From positions 310,001-374,000 of the forward strand of contig NZ_JOAX01000005.1 of assembly GCF_000720485.1 (NCBI RefSeq): 64,000 nt of DNA, given 5' to 3'. The notes below the pieces were generated by a model. It saw nothing but the letters and a program-made list of their open reading frames with translations, was not told the DNA's origin and searched no databases. Shown here piece by piece: positions 9,201 through 17,142 of the stretch. Every line of letters begins with the position of its first letter. Within the stretch, counting starts at the first letter, position 1. A program made the translations under genes and the position numbers. Origin of the DNA: Streptomyces ochraceiscleroticus. GTDB lineage: Bacteria > Actinomycetota > Actinomycetes > Streptomycetales > Streptomycetaceae.

Positions 9201-9808
9201 GGCCCGGCATCACGACCCGTTACCGCATGCCCCCGGCGCTCAAGCTCAAGTACGAGCTGGAGCTGACCGTCACCGGCGGCGCCGACCGCCTCGGGCTCCA
9301 TCTCACTTACGCCACCGCCCTGTTCGACGCCACCACCGCTGACGCGCTGCTCGGCGATCTCGCCGCCGCCGCGGCCGACCTCACCACCGACCTGGAGACC
9401 CCCGTGCTCACCGACGCCACTCCCGGCACCGCCGACGTCACCGCACCCGCCGACCCCGCCGCGCTCACCGAGGCGATCGCCGCCGCCTGGCGGGACGTCC
9501 TGGACGTGCCCACCGTCTCGTACGACGTCAACTTCTTCGACGCGGGCGGCGATTCGCTGCTGCTGATCGTCCTCCTCGACCAGCTCTCCGCGCTGACCGA
9601 CCGGGAACTGGACGCGGCCGACCTCTTCCAGCACAGCACCGTGCACGCCCAGGCCGCGCTGCTCGCCGGCGCGGACGGCGCGGACGGCACGGAGGGCTCG
9701 GCGCGGGAGACCACGGGCGCCCGGTCCGGCGGGGCTGCTGCGGGCCGCGCCCGCCTCCTCGGCCGCCGCGGCGCGGGCAGCGCCGGATCCGCGGAGCCGG
9801 CGGCGTGA
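6287..9808 (+). CDS. NRPS, adenylation-PCP-condensation-PCP
   Basis: An 1173-aa NRPS. The order is an A domain (about 10-505; TSGTTGRPKG near 155, NVYGPAE near 296, YRTGDR, NRIEPDEV), PCP1 (FFTLGGHSLL, Ser near 556), a C domain (about 620-1040; HHIVSDGWS near 749, GMFVNTLLLR) and PCP2 (FFDAGGDSLL, Ser near 1090). A tail of about 40 alanine- and glycine-rich residues follows. My estimate of the specificity residues is D-P-F-S-Y-G-V-C-N-K, which I cannot match to a known amino acid. The C domain has no A domain downstream in the same protein, so PCP2 must be loaded in trans, plausibly by the free-standing A domain at 13218, or receive the chain for the ketosynthase protein that follows. An AGGAGGAGA ribosome site precedes the start, which overlaps the C gene by four bases. 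Confidence 0.92.
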   Translation: MTTVTDLLDLRFAAMNGDDTAVICAGEELSWHALDDWSRAVARHLTAHGAGPGTLVPVLTARGGALIAGWLGALRAGAAFVPLAMDTPAARIAFVLRETGAATVLVDEAGADLLRGLDMDAKPVDLAELRELGEAAGPPTALRPGPEDPAVVIFTSGTTGRPKGVLVPHRGLLNTALWWAADCGLGTADRLLVTAGTAFDPAAFNVVEGLLAGARLILADDVERRDPAALLRLVHGPDGATVAGSVTPSLLHAMLSAEPDAGPGGCALRVVYSGGEALPRALAADCARRWGAEVRNVYGPAEASCNSTCHVVDPGDARAPAIGRPLPNTRAYVLGPHGEELPASVPGELYVAGAGVALGYLGMPDRTAAAFLPDPYADVPGALMYRTGDRVLVRADGELEYLGRIDDQVKILGNRIEPDEVRALIEENPAVAAAAVHATGSPKRLVAYVELAPDAAPTHEDIVRPLLNWLPAAVLPAEVHAVPALPRTANDKVDFAALAELRDRPLPHGEDRPVPLTDGQRKVARLMATVLAEAGPGRGDGGDLAPDSDFFTLGGHSLLAVRMLAAAEREWGTAVPLRAFLADPTVAGLARALAAAADAGTAEAARTADGDGPRPDGGPHPATPVQQRLWLMDRLPAVRAAYLAPGVVEIDGPVDRALLRDAFAAVLARHPALRSRFTLDTKARRVQYRTDGSPPEVTLLDAAAWTREELDAHLARECWAPVDLARQAPARGEVIALAGDRTVLLYAVHHIVSDGWSLDLVMEELADGYRELSAGRPFDPPPATHPASLPAPAVPDGTLDALLAELRGAPTDIALPYDRPRQRTQSIEAATTRELRLPAGDSARLREIAAELGCTTFMTAAALLAAVLARRSAQRDFLFAFPWAGRDSAGAAGTVGMFVNTLLLRADLTGRPSWRTLVTRVKGSALTAYRHADAPFDALAAALHPERDLGRPPVTPVYLSATDTPATPPALGPGITTRYRMPPALKLKYELELTVTGGADRLGLHLTYATALFDATTADALLGDLAAAAADLTTDLETPVLTDATPGTADVTAPADPAALTEAIAAAWRDVLDVPTVSYDVNFFDAGGDSLLLIVLLDQLSALTDRELDAADLFQHSTVHAQAALLAGADGADGTEGSARETTGARSGGAAAGRARLLGRRGAGSAGSAEPAA

Positions 9809-12800
9809 ACGACGACGCGGCCATAGCGGTCATCGGCACCGGCTGCCGTTTCCCCGGCGCCCGCAACCCCGGGGAGTTCCTGCGCAACCTCGCCGAGGGG
9901 CGGGTGGCGTTCCGCGAGCTGGACCGCGCGTCCCTGCGCGCGGCCGGGCTGACCGACGAGACCCTCGACGACCCCTCGTACGTGACGACCGCGGCGACGC
10001 TGGACGGCGCCGAGGACTTCGCCGCCGAGTTCTTCGGCTACTCGCCCACCGAGGCCGAGGCCACCGACCCGCAGCAGCGGCTCTTCCTCGAAGTGTGCTG
10101 GGAGGCGCTGGAGTCGGCCGGGCACCCGCCCACCGGCGACCCACTGGTCACCGGCGTCTTCGCGGGCGGCAGCCCCAGCACGTACATGGCGGCGCTCCAG
10201 GTGGCCAGGGCGCGCGCCGACGGCGTGCTGGGCGCGGTGGACGACGTCATGCTGCACCTGGGCGGGCTCGGCGACTTCCTGCCCTCCCGGGTGGCGTACA
10301 AGCTGGGCCTGCGCGGCCCGTCCATCGGCGTGCAGACCGCCTGCTCCTCCTCGCTGACCGCGGTGCACTACGCCGTGCTCAGCCTGCTGGCGGGCGAGTG
10401 CGACCTGGCGCTGGCCGGCGGGGCGGCGGTCAACGAGCCGGTACTCGGATACCGGCATCAGCCGGGCGCGCTGGCCTCCCACGACGGTCACTGCCGGCCG
10501 TTCGACGCGCGCTCCACCGGTACGTCCTTCAGCTCCGGCGTCGGTGTCGTGGTGCTGCGCCGGCTCGCCGACGCGCTCGCGGACGGCGATCCGGTGCTCG
10601 CGGTCGTCCGTGGCTCGGCCGTCGGCAACGACGGGTCGGCCCGCTCCGGCTTCACCGCGCCCAGCCCCGCCGGGCTCGCCGACGTAGTGGCCGCCGCGCT
10701 CGACGTCGCGGGCGTGCGCGGGGACCAGCTGCGGTACGTCGAGGCACACGGCTCCGGCACCCCGCTCGGCGACCGCATCGAACTGCGCGGCCTGACCGAG
10801 GGCCTGGCCGCACCCGCCGGCCGTACCGGCTTCTGCGCCCTGGGCTCGGTCAAGGCCAACATCGGCCACTGCGGGCCGGCGGCGGGCATCGCCGGGCTGA
10901 TCAAGGCCGTCGAGGTGGCGCGCACCGGCGAGGTGCCGCCGCACCCCGGCTTCGACCGCCCCCGCAGCCCCGGCGAGCTGGCCGACAGCCCCTTCCGCAT
11001 CGCCACCGAGCCCGGCCGTATCACCGAGGGCGAGCCGTACGTCCTGGTCAACTCGATGGGCCTGGGCGGTACCAACGCGAGCGTCGTACTCGGCCCGCCG
11101 CCGAGCCCCGCAAGCCCCGCGGCGCCGGACCGCGACCGGGTGCGCCTGGTGCTCTCGGCTCGCGACGATGCCGAACTTCGCGCGCTGTCCGAGGAGTTGG
11201 CGGACGTGCTGGAGCGGGGCGACGTCAGTGCTGCGGATGCCGCCCACACGCTGCGCGTCGGGCGGACCGTGTTCGCGCGGCGGCGAGTGGTGTGCGCGGC
11301 ACCGGGCGACCTGCCCGCGGTGCTGCGCACCCCGGCCACCGCCACGCCCCCCGTCGCACGGTCCGTGCGGCTGGTCCTCCCGGCGGACGGCTCGCTGCCC
11401 GAGGCCGTACGCGAACGACTGCTCGCGGCGTTCCGGGGGCGCGCCGAGGTGGTAACGGGCGGTACGGATGCCCAGGGTGACGCTCACGTGGTGGCCATTG
11501 ACGCCTCGAGTGGCGCGATCGACGACCGTATCGACGAGGCCGTGGCCGACGCCTGGCTGCACGGGGCCGACGTGGACTGGGCGGCGCTCGCCGCCGGACG
11601 CGGGCGGCGGGTGCCGCTGCCCACGTACCCCTTCACGCGGCGGCGGTACTGGGCGCTGGACCGCCTGCCGCCGCTCGCCGCCCCGACCGGCGCGCCACCG
11701 GCCACCGCGGAGGAGGCGCAGCCCGGCGGCCCCGCGGACGAGACGCACGCCGACGACGTGACCGCCGGGCTGCTCGCCCTCTGGCGGGAGATCTTCGGCG
11801 TGCCGGCCCTCGGCCTCGACCAGGAGTTCGCGGAGTTGGGCGGCGACTCGCTCGCCGCGATGCGGATCGAGGCCGCGGTACAGCGTCGCCACGGTGTACC
11901 GGTCAACGTCCACCGCGCGGGCGGCGGACAGGCCACCGTACGCCGGATGGCCGAGATCGTCCGCGGCCTGCGGCGGACGGATGCCGGGGCCACCAGCGGC
12001 GGGAGTTCCGAGGACCACGAGGCACGTCCGAGTGACCGCCCCGCCGACGCGATCGACGCCGACCTGGCGCTCCCGCTCGGCGAGCCCGCCGCACCTTCCC
12101 GTACGCCCGGCCCCGACACCCTGTTCACCGGCGGCGGCACCGGCGCGCTGGAGACCTTCGTCCTCCACGAGCTGCTGCTGCGACGGCCCGACGCCCGGGT
12201 GCACCGTCTGCTGCCCGTGCCCGACGAGGACGCGGGCCGGGCCCTGCTCGCCGCGGCCGCCGCGCGTTTCGGACTGCCCGTACCGGACCCCGCCCGGGTG
12301 TCCGTCGTCCCCGCCGACCCGACCGCGCTCGGCAAGGCCCTTGCCCACCACCGCGACGGCCAACTCGCCCGCCGCGTGGGGCGCGTGGCGCACGCCACGC
12401 CCGCGCCCGGCGACCATGGCACGTATCAGGAGGTCCGCGCGCACGGTGTCCTGCCGCTCGCCGAACTCCTGCGCTGGCAGCGCGAGCACGGCATCGCGGA
12501 CCTCACACTGCTCTCCACGCTCGCCGCGTGCGCGCCCGCGCTCGGCGGCGAGCCCCTCCTCGCCGAGCAGCGCGAACAGCCGCTGGACCCCGGACGCGAC
12601 GGAGCGGCCGTGGCCGCCTGGGTCGGCGAGCGGCTCGTGGAGCGCGCCGAGCGGGACGGCATGCGGGTCCGGGTGTTCCGTACCGGGCTGCTGCTCGGCG
12701 CGCTCGCCGACGGCGCCTGCGATCCGCACGACCCGCTGGTCCAACTGCTCGTCGGCAGCGCCGCGACCGGCCGCCACCCGCTGGACGACCGGCCGCTGCC

Positions 12801-13221
12801 GCTCGCCCCGGTCGATCTCGCGGCCCGCGCCATCGCCGGCCTCATGGACGCGCCGGGCTCGGTGGGCCGCGTCTACCACCTGGCGGACGAGCGGGCCGTG
12901 ACCGTACGCGAGCTCTTCGGATTGCTCGCCGACGCCGGGCTGCCGACCGAGGGCGTCCCCGTACGGCAGTGGCAGCGTGCCGTGGCCCTGCGCGCGCTGG
13001 AGCACGACACCCCCGCCCTGGACCCGCTCGCGCTCCGGGCCCTGCACGCGAGCGCGCCCGGCGCCGCGGCCCGGCTGGAGGCGGCGGCCTGGCGGCCCTG
13101 GCTGGAGCGGCAGGACCTGCGGCCCCCGCCCACCGGTGAACTGCTGCGCCGCTGCCTGGAGTTCACCGCCACCCATGACGCCTCCCTCGCCACCCACGCC
13201 CTGCCCCGAGGAGCACGATGA
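9805..13221 (+). CDS. AT-less PKS module: KS - carrier - thioester-reductase-like domain (catalytically degenerate)
   Basis: An 1138-aa hybrid protein. The KS (about 1-430) has the full catalytic set: TACSSSL Cys, EAHGSGTPLGD His, NIGH His. A KS-AT-type linker (LVLSARDDAELRALS) follows, then only about 100 residues where an AT should be, then a post-AT linker ending LPTYPFTRRRYW (near 606-617). The AT has therefore been deleted, and malonyl must come from the separate transferase at 17717. The carrier domain has FAELGGDSLA (Ser near 680). The C-terminus (about 770-1115) resembles the SDR-type thioester reductase used for chain release, but its cofactor loop reads TGGGTGALE in place of a normal TGxxGxxG. 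The Tyr-x3-Lys catalytic pair is also replaced (GAAVAAWVGERL where GYxxSKWVAE is expected). Reductive release by this domain is therefore doubtful. Confidence 0.88.
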   Translation: MNDDAAIAVIGTGCRFPGARNPGEFLRNLAEGRVAFRELDRASLRAAGLTDETLDDPSYVTTAATLDGAEDFAAEFFGYSPTEAEATDPQQRLFLEVCWEALESAGHPPTGDPLVTGVFAGGSPSTYMAALQVARARADGVLGAVDDVMLHLGGLGDFLPSRVAYKLGLRGPSIGVQTACSSSLTAVHYAVLSLLAGECDLALAGGAAVNEPVLGYRHQPGALASHDGHCRPFDARSTGTSFSSGVGVVVLRRLADALADGDPVLAVVRGSAVGNDGSARSGFTAPSPAGLADVVAAALDVAGVRGDQLRYVEAHGSGTPLGDRIELRGLTEGLAAPAGRTGFCALGSVKANIGHCGPAAGIAGLIKAVEVARTGEVPPHPGFDRPRSPGELADSPFRIATEPGRITEGEPYVLVNSMGLGGTNASVVLGPPPSPASPAAPDRDRVRLVLSARDDAELRALSEELADVLERGDVSAADAAHTLRVGRTVFARRRVVCAAPGDLPAVLRTPATATPPVARSVRLVLPADGSLPEAVRERLLAAFRGRAEVVTGGTDAQGDAHVVAIDASSGAIDDRIDEAVADAWLHGADVDWAALAAGRGRRVPLPTYPFTRRRYWALDRLPPLAAPTGAPPATAEEAQPGGPADETHADDVTAGLLALWREIFGVPALGLDQEFAELGGDSLAAMRIEAAVQRRHGVPVNVHRAGGGQATVRRMAEIVRGLRRTDAGATSGGSSEDHEARPSDRPADAIDADLALPLGEPAAPSRTPGPDTLFTGGGTGALETFVLHELLLRRPDARVHRLLPVPDEDAGRALLAAAAARFGLPVPDPARVSVVPADPTALGKALAHHRDGQLARRVGRVAHATPAPGDHGTYQEVRAHGVLPLAELLRWQREHGIADLTLLSTLAACAPALGGEPLLAEQREQPLDPGRDGAAVAAWVGERLVERAERDGMRVRVFRTGLLLGALADGACDPHDPLVQLLVGSAATGRHPLDDRPLPLAPVDLAARAIAGLMDAPGSVGRVYHLADERAVTVRELFGLLADAGLPTEGVPVRQWQRAVALRALEHDTPALDPLALRALHASAPGAAARLEAAAWRPWLERQDLRPPPTGELLRRCLEFTATHDASLATHALPRGAR

Positions 13222-14786
13222 CCGACCACACGTTGTACGACTGGTTCGCCCGCTCCGTCGAGCGATACCCCGACGCGCCCGCGCTGGAGGTGCGCGACCA
13301 CCGCCTCACCTACCGCGAACTGCACGCCTGCGCCGCCGCGCTCGCCGCCCGCATCCTGCGGGAGCACGGGCGGGCCCCCGAGCGCGTCGCACTGCTCGCC
13401 TCGCGCAGCCTGACCGCCTTCGCCGGGTACCTGGCGGCGCTGCGCCTCGGCGCGGTCGTCACCCCGCTCAACCCGGGCTACCCGGCGCGCCGCAATCAGG
13501 GCGTGTACGAGCTGGCCGGGGCCGAGGTGCTGCTCACCGACGAGGCGGGCGCTGCCCAACTGCCGCACTTCCCCGAGCGGCCGGGGCACACCCGGCTCAC
13601 CCTGACCGACGCCGAGGCCGCCACCTTGGCCGACGGGGCGGAGCCGCCGTCCCAAGAGCGTCCGGGCACCACCCCCGACGACCTCGCGTACGTCCTGTTC
13701 ACCTCCGGCTCCACCGGCCGGCCCAAGGGCGTGCCGATCCGGCACCGCAACCTCTCCCCGTACCTCGCGCACAACATCGAGCGCTACGAGGTCGGGCCGG
13801 GCTGCCGGGTGTCCCACACCTTCGACCTCACCTTCGACCCCTCCGTCTTCGACCTCTTCGTGACCTGGGGCGCGGGGGCCACGCTCGTGGCGGCGCAGCG
13901 CTCCGAGCTGCTCAAGCCGGTCGACCACCTCGTCGAGCGGGGCATCACGCACTGGTTCTCCGTTCCCTCGCTCGTCTCGGTGGCGGCCGGGCTCGGCAAT
14001 CTGCCGTCGGGGCTGGTCACCGGCCTGCGGTACGGCATCTTCATCGGCGAGCAGCTCACGTACCGGCAGGCGGAGGTGTGGCGTGCGGTGGCCCCGGACG
14101 CCGTGATCGAGAACGTCTACGGACCAACCGAACTCACCGTCGCCTGCACGGAGTTCCGCCTCCCCGCCGATCCCGCGCAGTGGCCGGTGACATCCAACGC
14201 CACCGTGCCGATCGGGCCCGTGTACCCCTTCCTCGACCAGCTCGTCCTGGACGAGGAGGGCCGCCCGGCGGCCGAGGGCGAGCTGTGCGTCCGCGGCTCG
14301 CAGCGCTTCGACGGCTATCTCGACCCGGCCGACGACCAGAGACGCTTCGTCTCCTTCGACGGCACCACCGCGGAACCCTACGACGGCAAGGGCGGGCTCA
14401 CCACGGAGCACTACTACCGCACCGGCGACCGGGTCCGGTACGAGAACGGCGTGCTGGTCCACCTGGGCCGGCTCGACAACCAGGTCAAGGTGCGCGGCTA
14501 CCGCATCGAACTCGGCGAGGTGGAGGCCGCGATGCGGCACCACCCGGCGATGCGCGAGGCGGTCGTCGTGGCGGTGCCCGGTGCCGACGGGACGGAACTC
14601 GTGGGCTGCTACACGGGGGAGGAGCTGACACCGTCCGCCGCGCTCCTCTGGCTGCGCAAGCACATCCCCGTCCACATGGTGCCGCGCCGCCTCGTTCACC
14701 TCGACGAGCTGCCGCTCAACCCCAACGGGAAGATCGACCGCCCCGCGCTGCGGCAGCGGTTCACCGACCCCGTCCCGGCGGCCTGA
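13218..14786 (+). CDS. Free-standing adenylation domain / aminoacyl-AMP ligase
   Basis: A 522-aa AMP-forming enzyme of the NRPS adenylation family with no carrier domain. Core motifs are intact: TSGSTGRPKG (about 162-171), NVYGPTE (about 299-305), YRTGDR, the RLDNQVKVRGYRIEL hinge and the catalytic NPNGKIDR lysine near 505. The binding-pocket residues by hand alignment are D-P-F-S-I-I-V-V-A-K. The first residue is the amino-group-binding Asp, so an amino acid rather than an aryl or fatty acid is expected, but I cannot name it. Likely clients are PCP2 of the 6287 protein or the carrier of the KS protein, which have no cognate A domain. The ATG overlaps the previous stop; a GAGGAGC ribosome site lies in the upstream coding end. 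Confidence 0.9.
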   Translation: MTDHTLYDWFARSVERYPDAPALEVRDHRLTYRELHACAAALAARILREHGRAPERVALLASRSLTAFAGYLAALRLGAVVTPLNPGYPARRNQGVYELAGAEVLLTDEAGAAQLPHFPERPGHTRLTLTDAEAATLADGAEPPSQERPGTTPDDLAYVLFTSGSTGRPKGVPIRHRNLSPYLAHNIERYEVGPGCRVSHTFDLTFDPSVFDLFVTWGAGATLVAAQRSELLKPVDHLVERGITHWFSVPSLVSVAAGLGNLPSGLVTGLRYGIFIGEQLTYRQAEVWRAVAPDAVIENVYGPTELTVACTEFRLPADPAQWPVTSNATVPIGPVYPFLDQLVLDEEGRPAAEGELCVRGSQRFDGYLDPADDQRRFVSFDGTTAEPYDGKGGLTTEHYYRTGDRVRYENGVLVHLGRLDNQVKVRGYRIELGEVEAAMRHHPAMREAVVVAVPGADGTELVGCYTGEELTPSAALLWLRKHIPVHMVPRRLVHLDELPLNPNGKIDRPALRQRFTDPVPAA

Positions 14787-14787
14787 C

Positions 14788-16056
14788 ATGGCGGGGAAAC
14801 CAGTGCGGTTGTTGCGCGCCCTCGTGCCGCCGCCCGGAGTCGTGCGCGTCCTGACCGTCAGCAATCTCGCCCGGACGGTGGGCAACGGCTTCCTGCTGTC
14901 CGTCAGCGTCCTGTACTTCATCCGGGCCGTCCACGTCCCCGCCGCGCAGGTGGGCCTCGGCCTGACCGTCTCGGCGGTGCTCGGGATGGCCGTCAGCATC
15001 CCGGCGGGCCAGCTCTCCGACCGGCTCGGCTCGCGCACCGCGTCCATCGCCTTCGGCGTGCTCCAGGGGCTGCTGGTCTGCGGGTACGCGCTCGCCGGCG
15101 GGTTCGCCGGGTTCCTGGTCGTGGTCAGCCTGGCCGCGATGGCCGACTCGGCCAGTACCGCGGCCCGTGGCGCCCTGATCGCGGACGCGCTCCCGCCGGG
15201 GGAGCGGGTACGGGCCAGGGCGTACCTCCAGTCCGTCATCAACGTCGGCCTGTCGGGCGGCACCTTGCTCGGCGGCGTCGCGCTGACCGCGGACTCCCAC
15301 ACCGTCTACACCGCCATGCTGCTCGGCGCGGGCGCGCTCTTCGTGCTCGGCGGTCTGAGCTGCCTCGCGCTGCCTGCGCCCACGCAGGCCGCCGCGGCCG
15401 AGGGGGAGCGGGCGCGGCACGTCCTGCGGGATGTGCCGTACCTGGCGGTCTCGGCGCTCAACGCCGTCCTCGTGCTGGGCACGGACGCGCTGCTCACCGC
15501 CGCGCTGCCGATCTGGATCGCGGACCGCACGGACGCGCCGGTGTCCGTCTACGCGGCGATCATGTTCCTCAACACCGCGATGTGCGTGCTGTTCCAGGTA
15601 CGCCTGAGCCGGGGCGCGGAGGACGTGCGCGGCGGCGCCCGCGCGATGCGCCGCTCCGGTCTGGTGCTCGCGCTCGCCTGCGGCATCTTCGCTCTCTCGG
15701 CGGGGCAGCCCGCGTGGGTCGCCGCCGCGTGCCTGCTCGCGGGCGCCTTCGTGCAGGTCATCGGCGAGATGCTGCACTCCGCCGGCTCCTGGGCGCTGTC
15801 CTACGACCTCGCGCCCTCCCAGGCCCATGGCCAGTACCAGGGCCTCTTCGGGCTCACCCAGCGCGCGGGGGCCGCCGTCACACCGGCCCTCACCACGGCC
15901 CTGCTCATCGGCTGGGGCAGCGCCGGCTGGCTGGTCTTCGCGGCCGTCCTGCTCGCCGGGGGCCTCGCGACGCCCGCGGTCGCGCGCTGGGCCGAGCGCA
16001 ACCGGCCGTTCGCCACCGAGCGGACCGCCGCCGAGCCGGCGGCCACCGCGGCCTGA
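14788..16056 (+). CDS. MFS transporter, probable product exporter
   Basis: A 422-aa major facilitator with about 12 hydrophobic segments. The MFS signature after the second helix reads GQLSDRLGSR. Position inside the biosynthetic operon, one base after the A-domain stop, suggests it exports the pathway product and may give self-resistance. Nothing in the sequence tells the substrate. A second, unrelated MFS gene closes the cluster at 25071, so the locus devotes two exporters to the pathway or to two different products. Confidence 0.88.
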   Translation: MAGKPVRLLRALVPPPGVVRVLTVSNLARTVGNGFLLSVSVLYFIRAVHVPAAQVGLGLTVSAVLGMAVSIPAGQLSDRLGSRTASIAFGVLQGLLVCGYALAGGFAGFLVVVSLAAMADSASTAARGALIADALPPGERVRARAYLQSVINVGLSGGTLLGGVALTADSHTVYTAMLLGAGALFVLGGLSCLALPAPTQAAAAEGERARHVLRDVPYLAVSALNAVLVLGTDALLTAALPIWIADRTDAPVSVYAAIMFLNTAMCVLFQVRLSRGAEDVRGGARAMRRSGLVLALACGIFALSAGQPAWVAAACLLAGAFVQVIGEMLHSAGSWALSYDLAPSQAHGQYQGLFGLTQRAGAAVTPALTTALLIGWGSAGWLVFAAVLLAGGLATPAVARWAERNRPFATERTAAEPAATAA

Positions 16057-16092
16057 CCGGCGGCATCACTCAACCGAGCCAGAGAGAAGCAC

Positions 16093-17142
16093 ATGGACTT
16101 CAGCCTGTTCTACTTCGGGGACGACGGCCGCGACCCGGCCGCGCGCGGCCGCTACGACCTGGTGCTCCAAGGCGCGCGGTTCGCCGATGAGCGCGGCTTC
16201 ACCGCCGTATGGACCCCCGAGCGCCATTTCCATCCCTTCGGCGGGCTCTATCCCAACCCCGCCGTCACCGGAGCCGCCGTCGCCGCCGTGACGAGCCGGG
16301 TCGCCATCCGCGCCGGCAGTGTCGTCGCGCCGCTGCACCACCCGCTGCGGATCGCGGAGGAGTGGTCCGTCGTCGACAACCTCTCCGGCGGCCGGGTGGG
16401 GCTCGCCTTCGCCTCCGGCTGGCACGCGGTCGACTTCGCGCTCCGCCCGGAGTCGTACGCCGACCGCAGGAAGGTCATGACGGATACCGTCGAGGACGTC
16501 CGCCGGCTGTGGCGCGGCGAGGAGCTGACGGTGGCCGACGGGGCCGGTGCCGAGCAGCGCGTACGGGCCTATCCGCCGCCCGTCCAGCGGGAGCTGCCCG
16601 TCTGGATCACCAGCGCAGGCGGCGTGGAGACCTTCCGCGCCGCGGGTGACCGGCGCGCCGGCGTCCTCACCCATCTGCTCGGCCAGGACCTGGACGAGCT
16701 GGCGGGGAAGATCCGCGAGTACCGCAGGGCGTACGCCGCGAGCGCGGGCCCGGACGGTGGTGACGGCCATGTCGTCCTGATGGTGCACACCTTCCTCGGC
16801 GCCGACGAGGACGAGGTCCGGCAGCTCGTCAGGGACCCGCTGAAGGCGTATCTGCGCAGTTCGCTGGGGCTGCTGCTGGGCTCGGGCACGGCGGGCGCGC
16901 GGCGGGTGGACCCGGCGAAGCTCAAGGAGAAGGACGTGGACTTCCTCGTGGCTCGCGCCTTCGACCGCTACTACGACGACGGCGGGCTGCTCGGCACGGT
17001 CCCCAAGGCCGCCCGCGTCGTCGAGCGGCTGGCCGGGCTCGGCGTGGACGAGGTGGCCTGCCTCATCGACTTCGGGCTGCCGGTCAAGACCGTACTGGAC
17101 GGTCTTGGCCACCTCGACGCGCTCCGGAAGCGGTGCGCATGA
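16093..17142 (+). CDS. Luciferase-like (LLM) flavin-dependent monooxygenase of natural-product type
   Basis: A 349-aa TIM-barrel enzyme of the bacterial luciferase superfamily, in the subgroup seen in NRPS/PKS clusters (MupA-like). The N-terminal MDFSLFYFGDD, the ERHFHPFGGLYPNPAV run (near 38-54) and SGGRVGLAFASGWH are typical. It uses FMNH2 and O2 to oxidise a substrate, in this subfamily usually a carrier-bound intermediate, by hydroxylation or an N-oxidation. The next gene is a flavin reductase whose start overlaps this stop (ATGA), so the two form a two-component system. AGAGAAG precedes the ATG. The oxidised position is unknown. Confidence 0.9.
   Translation: MDFSLFYFGDDGRDPAARGRYDLVLQGARFADERGFTAVWTPERHFHPFGGLYPNPAVTGAAVAAVTSRVAIRAGSVVAPLHHPLRIAEEWSVVDNLSGGRVGLAFASGWHAVDFALRPESYADRRKVMTDTVEDVRRLWRGEELTVADGAGAEQRVRAYPPPVQRELPVWITSAGGVETFRAAGDRRAGVLTHLLGQDLDELAGKIREYRRAYAASAGPDGGDGHVVLMVHTFLGADEDEVRQLVRDPLKAYLRSSLGLLLGSGTAGARRVDPAKLKEKDVDFLVARAFDRYYDDGGLLGTVPKAARVVERLAGLGVDEVACLIDFGLPVKTVLDGLGHLDALRKRCA

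Noticed and set aside
7019..13197. Very long minus-strand reading frames (875 and 1296 codons) opposite the NRPS/PKS genes
   Set aside because: They mirror the third-position GC pattern of the plus-strand genes, are Arg/Gly-rich or low-complexity, and lack any domain motif. The plus-strand frames carry complete catalytic motifs.
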